From the NCBI GenBank assembly GCA_024138025.1, contig JAMXBD010000392.1, positions 806,001 through 870,000 of the forward strand: a stretch of DNA of 64,000 nucleotides. The letters run 5' to 3'. Shown piece by piece: positions 10,916 to 22,169 of this stretch. Position 1 is the stretch's first letter. Each line of letters starts with the position of its first letter. The DNA is from Combretum micranthum. Taxonomy: Eukaryota > Streptophyta > Magnoliopsida > Myrtales > Combretaceae. Under the pieces are notes generated by a model. It did not search any database and was not told the origin of the DNA. It was given only the letters and a program-made list of their open reading frames with translations. Made by a program: the position numbers and the translations under genes.

Positions 10916-11694
10916 TTATTTCTGAATCTCTTCTTTAATAACAAAGTACTTTAATTTCATGTGTTTTGCTCCTTTGGAATATTTGTCATTTTTAGAGAAG
11001 AAAACTGCTGTAGAGTTATCACAATAAATTTTCAGCGGCTTGCTAATGATATCGACAACCTCAAGACCTAAAATAAAATTCTGCAGCCATAATGTGTGAA
11101 TTGTAGCCTCATAACAAGCTACAAATTCTGCTTCTATAGTGGATGAAGCAATGATAGACTGTTTGGCACTTTTCCAAGATATTGATCCTCCAGTTAATAG
11201 GAACAAATACCAAATGTTGATTTCCTACTACTAACACATTCAGCAAAATCTGAATCTAAATATCCAATCACTTCTAAACGATTAGACCTCTTATAAGTAA
11301 GCATGTAGTCTTTCGTTCCTTGTAGATATCTTAACACTTTCTTTGCAGCCTTCCAATAGTCAATACTAGGGTTACTTTGGTATTTACCCAACATTCCTAC
11401 TGTAAAATTGATGTTGGGTTTCGTACATGTCTGTAAGTACATCAAATTACCCACAATAGATGCATATGAAATTGATTCTATTCCCTTACGTTCCACATCA
11501 TTTTTTGGACATTGCATTAAACTAAACTTATCTCCCTTTTGAATAGTGACTATCCTTGCTGAGCACTTACTCATATTGAATTTCTCAAGAATTTTCTCGA
11601 TATAAGTTTTCTGAGATAATCCTATCAATCCTTCAAACCTATTACGAAATATTGAAATTCCAATCACATAGGATGCCTCTCCTATATCTTTCAT
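10916..11694 (-). pseudogene. Copia RT C-terminus and RNase H
   Basis: Two overlapping frames (11694-11194 and 11206-10916). The first shows MKDIGEASYVIGI, LSQKTYIEKILEKFNM and the conserved YASIVGNLMYLQTCTKP..NF plus VLRYLQGTKDYMLTY. The second shows SISWKSAKQSIIASSTIEAE and the RNase H active-site region CDNSTAVF and HMKLKYFVIKEEI. This is the typical C-terminal part of copia Pol. A frameshift near 11200 splits it. Confidence 0.88.
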
Positions 11695-11699
11695 TTCAA

Positions 11700-12250
11700 A
11701 ATTCTTAAAAGAAATTCTTTAGTCTTATGCAATAAATCCAAATCATTAGCAGCAAGTAAAATATCATCAACATATAAAACCAAAAATATAAACTTACTCC
11801 TACTGATCTTCTAGTAGATACACCGATCAACAATGATTTCTTCAAAACCGAAAGACATGATGGTATTATTAAACTTAATATACCATTGCCTGGAAGCTTG
11901 TTTAAGTCCATATATTGATTTCTTCAATTTACACACCATACTCTCTTTTCCTTCCATGAAAAAAACCTTTAGGTTGATCCATATAAACTTCCTCTTCAAG
12001 ATCCCATTAAGAAAGGCTATTTTCACATCCATTTGGTGTACTCTAAATCAAAATGAGCCACTAAAGCCAAAATTATTCTTAATGAATCTTTCTTTGAGAC
12101 AGGTGAAAATGTCTCTTTATAATCAATGCCATTTTTTTTAGTATAACCTTTGGCAACAAGTCTAGCTTTATATCGTTCAACATTGCCTTTTGAGTTGCAC
12201 TTGGTCTTAAAGAACCATTTACACCCAACTCGTTTAGAACCTTCTGGCAA
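11700..12250 (-). pseudogene. Copia reverse transcriptase core, frameshifted
   Basis: Frames 12250-12023 ([44 protein letters not shown]) and 12032-11811 ([31 protein letters not shown]) carry reverse transcriptase blocks. The catalytic YVDD box is at 11763-11774 in a third frame (LYVDDILLA). At least two frameshifts separate these blocks. Confidence 0.88.
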
Positions 12251-12300
12251 GTCTATAAGATTCCAGACATTGTTTTAAACCATTGATTTCAACTGCTCTT

Positions 12301-13900
12301 TCATAGCATCAATCCATTTTTAGACTCATCACTTTCTATGGCTTGCGAAAATGAAACAGGATCATTATCAATGTCACAATCAAATTTAGACTCTTGCAAA
12401 TAAACCACATAATCATCAGAGATAGCTGACCTTTTAACCCTTATAGGTTTATTTAAAGCTATTCCAATTGGTTCATTTACATTAGCTGGTGGTAAGTTAG
12501 GTTCTTCATGTGATACCACTTCATTATCTAAATGTTGTTCTTGATTATTTTGTTCTTCTATTACAGGAATAATATTTGGCGTGATTGTGGATTTAGGAAC
12601 ATTCAGGGGTAATTGAACATTTACCCATTATTTCATTAATATCCACAACTCTATTTTCAATACTCTCACTAACCTCACCATTCTTAAAAATTTGGCATTA
12701 ACTGTCTCTACAATTCTAGAACTATGGTTTGGACAGCAAATCCTATACCCTTTGGATTTCTTTGGATAACCAATAAAGTATCCATTAACTGTTCGAGAAT
12801 CTAATTTCTTTTCATGTGGATTATAAACCCGTGCTTCTGTAGGATAACCCCAAACATGTAGGTGTCTCAAACTAGGTTTCCTTCCAGTCCACAACTCAAA
12901 AGGAGTTTTAGGAACTACTTTACTAGGAACCATGTTCAATAGATACACAACATTTAAGTATCCACAAACTTTTAGGTAACGTAGAATTACTCATCATACT
13001 CCTAAACATATCCATTAATGTTCTATTTCGCCTTTTTGCTACACTATTTTGTTGAGGTGTGTCTAACATAGTATATTGTGTGCATATGCCATGATTTTGA
13101 AGGGATTTTGAAGGAATTTTGCAAACAGACCAGGACACTGTCTAGATTCATCATACTTTCCATAATATTCACCACCTCTATCAGACCTTATTATTTTCAC
13201 TTTTCTATCTAATTGCCTCTCAACTTCCTTTACAAACCCCTTAAGGGCATTTACAGCTTGAGATTTTTCATGCAGCAAATAAATATAGCCATAACGTGAA
13301 AAATCATCTATGAAGGAGATGAAGTACTTTTCTCCATTAAAAGATAGAGTATCAAAAGGTCCACATACATATATCGGTGTGTATTATCTCAAGAAGCTCG
13401 TTGCTTCTTGTGGGTTCTTTCTTATTATGTGTGGTTTGCTTACCCTTAATGCAATCCACACATAAAACAAGATCAGTAAAATCTAGATTTTGTAGAAACT
13501 CATTCTTTACTAATCTTTATAGCCTTTCTTTGGATATGTGACCCAAACATCTATGCCATGAGTAAGCTGGGTTTTCATTTGCCAAACTACGTTTCATTCC
13601 AATATTATGATTAACAGTAAATAGGGATTTAGAAAAGACATCATCAAGTTTTAATTTATGTAAACTATCCACAAGCATTGCATTACCAATGAAAAAATCA
13701 TCCTTATATAAATTAAAACAACCATGTCCAACCTTAAAAGTATACCCACTAACATCAAGTCTAAAAATAGAAACTAAATTTCTATAAATTGAAGGTACAT
13801 AAAGAGTATTCATTAGATCCAAGTGATGATCAGTATCTAATGTAAGCCTGTAAGTTTCTATACCTTCAAGCGAGGCCTTCATTCGGTTCCCCATAAACAA
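12301..13900 (-). pseudogene. Copia integrase, catalytic Glu replaced by Lys
   Basis: The pre-integrase part shows the zinc-binding pieces SWHRCLGHISKERL and, in another frame, LCVDCIKGKQT (about 13450). The core shows FIDDFSRYGYIYLLHEKS and IIRSDRGGEYYG, the first two acidic residues of DDE. The third falls in QQNSVAKRRNRTLMD, where the family has VAERRNRTL: codon AAA at 13034-13036 replaces the glutamate. Downstream, LLNMVPSKVVPKTPFELW and the GYPKKSKGYRI region mark the integrase C-terminus. Several frameshifts and stops are present. Confidence 0.85.
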
Positions 13901-13904
13901 AAAA

Positions 13905-14165
13905 TTGTTAGCTGGGCTTATGGTTTAGATTGTAAGGAATCCTTGCATAATATTAAATACATGAGTAGTGGCACCAGAATCAAACCACCAAGTATTAGAA
14001 GGAACTTTAGATAAATTTGATTCAAAGCAAACAGAAACATAATGTATACCTTTCTTTTCAAACCAAACCTTATGTTTGGAACTATCCATTTGATAATGTC
14101 TTTCCTTATTATAGAAGTGACATTTATCTACCTTTGGTCTCTTCTTTTCATCATCAGTATTCTAT
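13905..14165 (-). pseudogene. Copia zinc-knuckle remnant and protease active site
   Basis: The reading NTWWFDSGATTHV places the aspartic protease motif DSGAT at 13967-13981. Upstream, a CHFYNKERHYQMD stretch looks like a decayed CCHC zinc knuckle that has lost its second and last cysteines. Confidence 0.75.
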
Positions 14166-14268
14166 AATGCTTTAGCATATCCTTTCTTCTTAAATTTCTT
14201 GGCCTTTGGTTTGAGTTTCTTTCCAGCTCCTTAACCCACTAAGTTAACAGAATGAACTCCTTGCTTTA

Positions 14269-14883
14269 TCAATCCGCTTCCTCTTGAATAAGCATATTAG
14301 ACAGTTCATTGACATTCCACTTTTCCTTAATTGTGTTATAGTTCATATGAAACAGTCCATATTCATTAGGTAACAAATTAATGATGAATTGCACTGAGAA
14401 GGAGTCTTCCACAACCATTCCTAAGACCTTAAGTTTTGCTGCAATATCAGTCATATCAAGGACATGTTGCTGCATACTCTTTGACCCATCAAACTTCATG
14501 GTTATGAGTTAAGCCATAAGTGTTCCTGCAAGTTACTTATCGGCGGAACGGAACTTATCTTCCATAACCTTAAGAAAATCTTTACCATTCTGATTTTCAA
14601 TTGTTGGAAGTGTAGACTTAATGTTGTTAGCAATTGTCATTCGCATGAAGTTTAAACTTAATCTGTTAGACCTTGCCCATGCTTTATGGTATGTCTTTTG
14701 AGCTTCTGTACTATTTTCAATAAGGTTAGCAGGCTTTTCCTCCAACAAGGCCAAGTCAAGATCTAAAGCACTTAAGTGGAAAGTGACTTGTTCCTTCCAT
14801 TCAGAGAAATTTAAACCAATGAGCAAAGTAACAGTAGAAGCTTGAGAGTGAAGATTGACAGTTGCAAAATTATATATAAACAT
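14269..14883 (-). pseudogene. Copia gag, broken
   Basis: The minus-strand frames 14883-14533 and 14499-14269 give a copia-type Gag: LIGLNFSEWKEQVTFHLSAL near the start, AWARSNRLSLNFMRMTIAN, then SMQQHVLDMTDIAAKLKVLG and FIINLLPNEYGLFHMNYNT. A stop and frame change separate the two parts near 14515. A leader of about 600 bp separates it from the primer site. Confidence 0.85.
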
Positions 14884-15480
14884 TCATTGATTAACAGATT
14901 CAGCTAAAAAGTACATAAAATATATTATTGGTTTTCTTTGGGTAAACACAATAACATATCATCATCATTATAACTGAATGCCAATAAAACTTAATGAAGT
15001 AATTAAACACATACCATCTTGAATACATATATCATCTTTGGACACATATATGTACTAAACGAGCGAATGCTAATTTTTCTTCCTTTATATTTATTAATTA
15101 TAGAAGATCGACTTACCTTTGGGTAAATCCTTAATTTCTATCAATTAATAAACTTTACATAATAGACATTGCAAGTTATTATTTTAAATTATATGACTAT
15201 AAACATTTAATTAATTTGGTCACTTTGGTGACTAACAAATTAATATTAACTTAATGCCATATAACTAAAATATTATTATAATTATTTTTATTTATTTATT
15301 TTTAATATTTTATACGTAACAATATGTAACATTATAGTTCATAATTTCATTACAAACAAAGCATGATATTTGTAATAGTATAAAACAAACATAATATTAT
15401 GACATAAAACATAAAACATAATAATGTTAAATCATCATCATATATTTAATTGATTTCTTATTGTTATTCAAAACCATGTT

Positions 15481-15492
15481 GCTCTGATACCA
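15481..15492 (-). other. Copia primer-binding site (tRNA-iMet)
   Basis: The minus strand reads TGGTATCAGAGC directly after the LTR end GAGTATACA. This is complementary to the 3' end of plant initiator tRNA-Met, the usual copia primer. Confidence 0.9.
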
Positions 15493-15894
15493 TGTATACT
15501 CAATTCTTAAGGATTCAATACCATTAATATTAAATCATCATCATTCCCATACGGATCTTGAATATAATAACAATCACTTGGATATAGCAAGAAAATAAAA
15601 TATACATACCTTGAGCAGAATACGACATGATAGAGATCTTTCTTGTTTTCAATTTTGATAAAAACTGATTTCTCTCCCTTAACCCTCCTTTTCGTAGTAG
15701 ACGGCTTGATCGATAAAAAATATTTGCTTACAATCTTACGTGGAGAGAGGACTAGTTCATATACATATATAAAATTGAATCTGGTATGTCCATCAAGTGC
15801 CTATCTTAACGTCTAAGATTTAACATATTATTAAATATAAGAAACCCTAGACCAAATTTAATATGGGCCAGGACATCAGACTATATTTCTTACG
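15493..15894 (-). repeat. Copia 5' LTR
   Basis: It ends TATACA beside the primer site. At its outer edge the expected TG is CG (15893-15894 on the plus strand read CG for CA). It is homologous to the 3' LTR throughout. Confidence 0.9.
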
Positions 15895-16240
15895 AACATA
15901 AGCTTACATCAGAAGTATACCATAGAAATAAACTTAACAAGATTTAAAAGGTAAAAATTATAGACATTTGTGGAGATAGATGATTGGTAACTGCTATAGA
16001 AGAATAAATTTGTATCTTTCATAATATGTATCAATCAGCTCATGATACATTTTAGACTCTTAATGATAGATTGTATCATTAATAGCTAATAACTTTTCAG
16101 AGCAAAATAAGATATAATCATAAATACTATAACTTGTTGCACCTATATTAAAGCATTAGTGTCTTTCAACATTTTCGATTCAATTCTAGAACAAGTACTC
16201 CATAGCGATGCATCGGCAACATGATCCTTATACACCATTA

Positions 16241-16539
16241 CTGCTCGTTCACTTCACTGTAATTGTAATCCCATTACAGCTTTATTCCTTACGAATATCT
16301 ATTACCTCGTTTAGTTCATTGAATAACGATTCTACTATGAATCCCTATTACATAAAACATTGAATAGCCATTCTTTATTCAAACCTAAGAATATCAATTC
16401 AATGCCGGAACTGTTTTTTTCAAAATACCACCATTTAAATAAAAACTTAATGAAAAAAATCCTAGTACAGCTCTATTCCATTCCTTCGTAATAGGAATTT
16501 CATTAAAATTTTTATTCATTCAGCGAAGTAAACGAGCCG
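16241..16539. mobile_element. Tourist-like MITE (PIF/Harbinger)
   Basis: This 299-bp element is flanked by TTA direct repeats (16238-16240 and 16540-16542). Terminal inverted repeats are CTGCTCGTTCACTTC and the complement of GAAGTAAACGAGCCG, 13 of 15 matching. It has no coding capacity. TTA duplications and the GGCTCGTTTAC-type end fit Tourist MITEs. It lies in intron 1 of the helicase relic. Confidence 0.75.
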
Positions 16540-19311
16540 TTAGTATTTTAGAATAGTTTTCGGCGATTACTCCAAAATTAATGAGCTGCAATGCAACAAC
16601 TCCAACATCCTCTTTAGTGGAAACCTATTGATGACTTCGAATCATCAATATTCACCATCAGTGCCTTGCCACTATTTCCATTTCATGGTCCTTTATCTCT
16701 GTGCCATTACTACTACCAAATGATCAAAACGAAAACAATCCTTCAAAGCATTTTGAAAGAAACTGAAATACCCACCACCTTCACCTAAAATAGAAATTGG
16801 TTTTAGACAGATTTAAATGACTAAAATGAATTATAGGATTTAAATAGACAAGTTGATATAATTTAACTAGCTAATAATTAAGTTGGTTTGAGATTTGAGT
16901 TTCAAATTCCCTTGTCATGTGTTTAGAGAATTCCTAAATCATTGATTCTTAGCCTAAACACTAATTCCTAAATCTCAGTAAAATTTGAATTCATTTGCTT
17001 GAATAAAAATATCAGTTCTTAAACCCGAACTCAAATTAAATATCGTTCATCCAAAATAGATTCCTAAATTAAGTTCCTATTATAAGTTCTTAATTTCCAA
17101 CCTATCGGTTCTAAAATTATCTTTTAAATGCTTCTAGAACTAAAGATATTGATCTGAAAGTTCTAAATCCGATACCTTTATTTTAAAATATTCTAATTTT
17201 TAACTTTATTTTTTCCTTTTAGTTTTCTTTTTGCTGCCTCCTTATTTCTCTTCTTCCTTTGTAAATTCGTTTTTCTCTCTCTCTCCTTTCTTTCTCTTTT
17301 CTTTCTCTCTTTTCTCTCTTCTTTCTCTCAAATTCATCTCCCCAGATCTCACTTTCAAAAGGAATAGGAGAGAAATCAAGTAGAGAGAATAGGATGAGAT
17401 AAACCAAATTGAAACAAGAAGAAGAAGAAGGAATTGCAAGATTTAGCCAAAAAGCTAAGTTTTCGTTTTCTATTTCTCTTTGTTTTTACTTGTTATTTAC
17501 ATTTGTAATTGATGAATTGATGTTGAATTGGGTTGAGAGTGCTGTTTATTTAAGTATTTGTTGATATATGCTTGTTGGAGGTCGGGTTGTGAAGGAGGAA
17601 GAAGATGATGAATAGTAGTTATGGAAGTTGATGAAGTTTGAGATGTTTGATGTGGTGAATGTGAAGTTTATGCATGTTTGAGGATGTTAGAATAGATGTA
17701 GGGTGTAGTATGATGGTTGTAAAGTGTTTTGGAGAAGGTTTGAAGTGTAAATTTTTGTAAAATTAGTGTTTGAAACAAGGAATTTCGTAAATATGTCAAT
17801 ACACCTGTCAAAACTCCCGTTGCCAAGGGTGTAGTGCTCTCGGATCAAAAAATTTCATTTCCCCTGAGTCAAAACGGCCTTCAAAACGCCCCGTTGCCAA
17901 GGGTGTAGCGCTCGCGGATTTCTCCCCTAACGCGACATTTTGTAAATTGGTCATAACATTTTCATACGACCTCCGATTGAGGTGATTCAAATTGCGTTGG
18001 AAAGATTAAAAAGAGTTCTACAATTTTTATGTTTTGAGTATTTACAAATTCGGAACTTATCGATGATTAAATTTTAGTTCTTTCCAGCCTTTGTATTTTT
18101 CAAACAAAGTCAAAAACTTGTTTTGTTTGTTAAATGTGTTTTTGATTAGGAAATGGATCTTTTTGAGCTAAAATGAGATAGATACGTGATATTTGATGTG
18201 TAATGATGATTGAGGGATATAATTAAGCATGATTTAGAGATTTATAAATTCAACAAATAATTGAATTTCCATGAGTATTAAACTAAAAGTAGTTATGTTG
18301 TATATATGATTTCCATTGCTTGATTTATGATGTTGTGATGACTTAGTGAAACTAAATGATCCTGGTAAGTATATAAATGACGATTTATGTATCTATATGA
18401 ATTTTATTTGAATTTCCTTCATGCTAAGTTTAAGATTTGTTTATTATTTGTTCTTATGATTAGCTTGATCTTAAATGAACTTAGTTAATAAGCCTAGGTT
18501 CAACTTGACTAAATGAACTTGAATGGACTTAAATGGGTTAGATTGTTTAACTTTGATGAATTTTGGGCTAACTTGGGATTAAGTGACTAGATCTTAGATG
18601 TATAATGAATTAGTAATTAATCTAAGTCCAATTTGACTTAATGAACTTTACTAAGTTAAAATGAATTAGATTGTCTATGTTTAATCAACTTGACTTAGTA
18701 AATGAATCAAATGACTAATTTTAATCAAATTGACTAAGGTTAAGCTAAAATGGGTTAGTAACAAATAATTGGATTAAATGAATGAATTAGGATGATCTTT
18801 GATTAATATGGGGAATATGTTGTTTCAAATGCGTGTTTACTTGGAAAATGAATATTTTTGGTATATGAATTCTTTGTTAATGCTTTTGTAATAAAACACT
18901 ATAAATAAAGAGAAAAGAAATTCTTTGACAGACAAAGGAGAACTGTCCATATTTTGGCGGGGCAATCTTCGCAGCCATAGTGGGGTTCCACATTAGTGTC
19001 TGATCAAATAGGATTTAACAAAATGAGTTAGAGATTAGTGAATAATTGATATAAGTTCTTGTATGAGTTTGTTGAAGTGGATGTTGGTTTATGTTTTTAT
19101 AAGAGTTGTTTCTTGAACCAGTGGTAGATATGAGATATATCTTCTGAGATAGCTTCTACTCTACCTTCTGAGACTATGTTTGGATTTCGTATATAAGGTA
19201 CGCAGTAACTTGCGTGTTGAATGTTAGGATACGCATTCTAAACTGATTAAGACTTAAATTCGGCTTAATAATTGATGAGTGTTGATTGTGCTTTAAGTCG
19301 TTGATTCCGGT

Positions 19312-19392
19312 CCGAGGAGCGTTGTCATGATGCAATGACAATATTATAATAGGCGCTTAGGCCACTTGTCATGATGCAATGACATGGCTCGG
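19312..19392 (+). promoter_or_regulatory. GATGCA-loop hairpin cluster, LTR copy 1
   Basis: There are two hairpins with the identical 6-nt loop GATGCA. Hairpin 1 (19322-19341) has stem TTGTCAT/ATGACAA. Hairpin 2 (19367-19384) has stem TGTCAT/ATGACA, extended by GCCA/TGGC. Outer pairings CCGAG (19312) with CTCGG (19388) and AGCG (19318) with CGCT (19354) would close a three-way junction. Function unknown. Confidence 0.6.
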
Positions 19393-19585
19393 CGGGTAGT
19401 CGAAGGGAATATAGTAACAGTGTAACATTTACTTAAACTTGGAAGGAAGTACCATAGTTTAGTTCAACGTTTATGGGAGCGTGTGAACTAGATTCATGTT
19501 ATGGACTGAGTCTAAGTAGAGTTGGGTAACGGCTATAAACCCTGGATGAGATTACTGTTTCTTTTCAGTGTAACGTTATCTAGGA

Positions 19586-19612
19586 GATATAAGTAATCGG
19601 GCTACTTATATC
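19586..19612 (+). promoter_or_regulatory. Conserved stem-loop, LTR copy 1
   Basis: A perfect 10-bp stem GATATAAGTA/TACTTATATC closes a 7-nt loop ATCGGGC. It is followed at once by CAACCCCCTGAG ... TTACTCAGG, a second stem (CCTGAG/CTCAGG). The stem is kept by paired changes in copy 2. Confidence 0.6.
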
Positions 19613-20623
19613 AACCCCCTGAGCGTCGTGAGCGTTACTCAGGACCCCCAGATTCCCATTGGCTTGTTCCGGAGTGTGAGTGCTCCATTGTTGATTTGTT
19701 TACTTTAATGAAAAGATAATAACTTGTGGATTGATGCATTGCATTTAGTTAAGCTCGTGTGTCACTCCGTGTGTGATTGTGTTGCTGTGTACTGGGCTTC
19801 GGCTCATTCTTGTTGTTGCTATTCTTTTTGCAGGTATTGTTAGTGTTGATGATGATGAGATGATGACTTGATAATAATGTGGAGAATGTTGATGTTGTTG
19901 TTCTTATTATTGTTGTTGATGTTGATGTTGATGTTGATGAGGATGGTGATGGTGATGATGATCGATGTGATGGTATTTGTCTGGGTTTTGGGCGATTCTG
20001 AAGATATGCGAGAATGAGTGAAGTGTGATAGGATCGAGATATTACTTGTATTTTGTTTCTTCTTTTGTTTTGTTTTATAAGAGGACTGGATTTAATTATA
20101 AATTTGTATTTTCTTTTAAGGGCTTGTTAGTGCCCATGTTTTTGTAAATAATCTTTTGTAAATATTTATCAAAGTGAAAGCTTTTCCACTTTTAATAGTG
20201 GAAGTTTGAAATGCTTTTATGTAGAAACGTTTTTATTAAAGTTTATTTTCCGCTGCTAAATCCAGTTGTTGCCAGAATCTAACTAAATTATTTCTTAGAT
20301 TAAAATTGGTTTAGCAATGTTCAACATAAACACCTTCCTTTAAGACAACCTTACGTATAATTCGTAAGAGTTATACGTGGTTGGGGACTTGGTATGCTTA
20401 ATTTGAGAATTGAGCATGTCGGGTCTTTACAGAAACTCATAAGCATGCGCACTTAGGGAGAACTCTATAAGTAATTAGGCCAAAAATGTGAAATACGACT
20501 CCTGATTTTGCGAAGAAACCAACCCATCATGGGATTACTGAGTTCCTAGAAAATCCATAAATGTAGAGAAAAAGAAAGGGATAATGATAAAATGATAAAA
20601 AATAAGGGTTGATAATGTGATAT

Positions 20624-21652
20624 CTCAATGTAAAAATTCTCAGCATATAGGAGAGCAGCAAATTTGTCTTTGTATGTCAATGGAGTTAATGGACTTCTCA
20701 GAATCCCAGGCACTTCGTCCCTCTTGATGATATCCCATAACTCCATGGGCACCATATAAATAGATGAAGTATCTTCTTGTGTATATGTCGTTTCATTTGC
20801 CTAAGAGGAAACACAATGCAGTACTGCTTTAACTGGTTTCAGATCCCCTTCATGAAGTTCAAAAGATGATGAACTGGAAATTGGAGGCGATTTTGACTTT
20901 GTGAACACCACTGGTGGGGTTTTCAATGAAGTGGGTTGCAATAATGATGGTGATGTACCCAAAGAAGCAATTGGTGTAGACTTTGGTGAAGATGCTTGCC
21001 CTAGATGCAACTGAAGGAGTATGCATACGAGACTGCTTTGATGCAGACTCCTTGAGTGGTTTAGAGGAAGCTGTAGGAGGTAATATAACAATACAGGGCA
21101 GAGACAGTTTGGATCGTTTTGTTTGAGCAATGGAAGACACAGATGATGCTGCAGAAGCAGAAGATGACGACGCTGATGTAGCAAATAATGGAGGCTTTGA
21201 TGAAGGAGCTTGTTCTCTTGACGAAATTGAAGGAGAGGGTGTGTAAGACAGCTTCGGCTCCTTGGGTGGCTTAGAGGAAGCTATAGGAGACAGTAAAACA
21301 ACACTGGGTTAAGATGGTGCAAACGGCTTTGGTTTAGCATGCGAAGATATTGAGGATGCTGCAGAAACAGAAGATGGTGTAACAACTTGGCGTTGGTTTA
21401 TGGATGGTGAAAATAAAGCCGTTTTGCCAGGGATTTGGGTAGTGGAATTGGATCCGCTCCAAGTATGATCATATATATCAATTGAAATTAAATTAGAGTT
21501 CTAGTATCCCTTTCTGCTCTCCTGGAAAAAAATTTCTGCTGAGAATTCCTTTGAATATCATGATCGCGATAGCAGTAATGGTAAGGACCCTTATGAGATT
21601 CATCTTCACTCCAGAAAATGCGTTTGAGGAAATTAATGAACCAGCTGATCAT
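20624..21652 (-). pseudogene. SDE3-like RNA helicase relic, exon 1
   Basis: On the minus strand an ATG at 21650-21652 opens MISWFINFLKRIFWSEDESH, then NSQQKFFSRRAERDTRTLI and a stop. Further reading needs frame changes through a Ser/Pro-rich linker (PSVSAASS.., SSKPPKEPKLSYTPSPS.., ASSKPLKESASKQS). It ends MELWDIIKRDEVPGILRSPL, then TYKDKFAALLYAENFYIE. That last block is the conserved N-terminal region of plant SDE3-like proteins. FYIE joins in phase to SKFKL of exon 2. The expected donor GT at 20622-20623 reads AT (GAG|ATATCA). The CACTA-1 element starts 117 bp upstream of the ATG. Confidence 0.6.
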
Positions 21653-21783
21653 GTTGATGTGTGTTGGATTACACAAGGAAGCAAAAACTTGAATTCACTT
21701 CTAAGTCTTCTTGAGGAATTTAAGCACTTAGTTAGGATGATGTCACACCTCAAAATAGGGTCTAGTAGCACTAGTAAAAAAAT

Positions 21784-22165
21784 GAGTTTGAGAGGCGAAA
21801 TTTTTCGCCGCAGTAGCTTAAAATTTCGACTCAGTAGTGCTACTGAGGCGAAAAAATTCGCCTATAAAGGTCGGCTTTCTTAGGAAAAAGAAGGCCAGAT
21901 TCGCCTCACGTTTTAAAAACATGAGACAAAATTGGCCTCATGGTAGGAGGGAGTGCCATGTCAGCTAATAAGGCGAATTTCGCCTCACTAACTGACGTGG
22001 CATGAGGGGAATTTTGCCTCAAATAGTAAAATGAGGCGACATTGGCCTCATGGCAGGGAGAGTGCCATGTCAGCTAGTGAGGCGAATTTCGCCTCACTAG
22101 CCGACGTGGCATGAGACGAATTTCGCCTCAAATAGTAAGAATGAGGGGAAACTCGCCTCATATAT
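21784..22165. repeat. CACTA-1 left subterminal repeats
   Basis: About nine copies of a GAGGCGAA(A)TTTCGCCTC-like palindrome, the type of site bound by TNPA proteins. Two tandem units of about 115 bp (starting near 21945 and 22056) share GTGCCATGTCAGCTA(A/G)T, GGCGAATTTCGCCTCACTA and GACGTGGCATGAG. Confidence 0.85.
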
Positions 22166-22169
22166 CAAA

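Larger units (their letters stand above)
10018..15894 (-). mobile_element. Ty1/copia LTR retrotransposon, degenerate
   Basis: This is a 5.88 kb element in minus orientation inside intron 1 of the helicase relic. The LTRs are 15493-15894 (5' LTR, 402 bp) and 10018-10436 (3' LTR, 419 bp). They differ at roughly one base in ten by eye plus a 17-bp indel. A tRNA-iMet type primer site follows the 5' LTR and a purine tract precedes the 3' LTR. The flanking 5-bp direct repeat is AACAC (10013-10017) and AACAT (15895-15899), one mismatch. Domain order gag, protease, integrase, reverse transcriptase, RNase H is the copia order. All domains are broken by stops and frameshifts, so it is an old, immobile copy. 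Confidence 0.93.
16764..20431 (+). mobile_element. Long solo LTR, copy 1 (3.67 kb)
   Basis: It begins TGAAATACCC, ends GGGTCTTTACA, and is flanked by a perfect GAAAC duplication (16759-16763, 20432-20436). TG..CA ends, a 5-bp duplication and no retroviral coding domain fit a solo LTR of an unidentified long-LTR (Tat/Ogre-size) family. Copies 2 and 3 share the same ends, and copy 4 the 5' part. The 5' third is AT-rich. At about 17810-17920 a 70-bp CG-containing unit (GTTGCCAAGGGTGTAG) occurs twice. The last 1.2 kb is best conserved between copies and holds the hairpin cluster at 19312-19392. A (GTT/GAT)n tract lies at about 19890-19965. The long size leaves open that it is a complete small non-autonomous element. 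Confidence 0.85.

Noticed and set aside
19312..19620. Hammerhead ribozyme (retrozyme)
   Set aside because: I looked for the CUGANGA and GAAA core boxes in the right geometry around the hairpins and did not see them. The LTR is also far longer than retrozyme LTRs.
20801..21184. 127-codon minus-strand frame rich in Leu/His
   Set aside because: Out-of-frame reading of the Ser/Pro-rich linker in exon 1 of the helicase relic.
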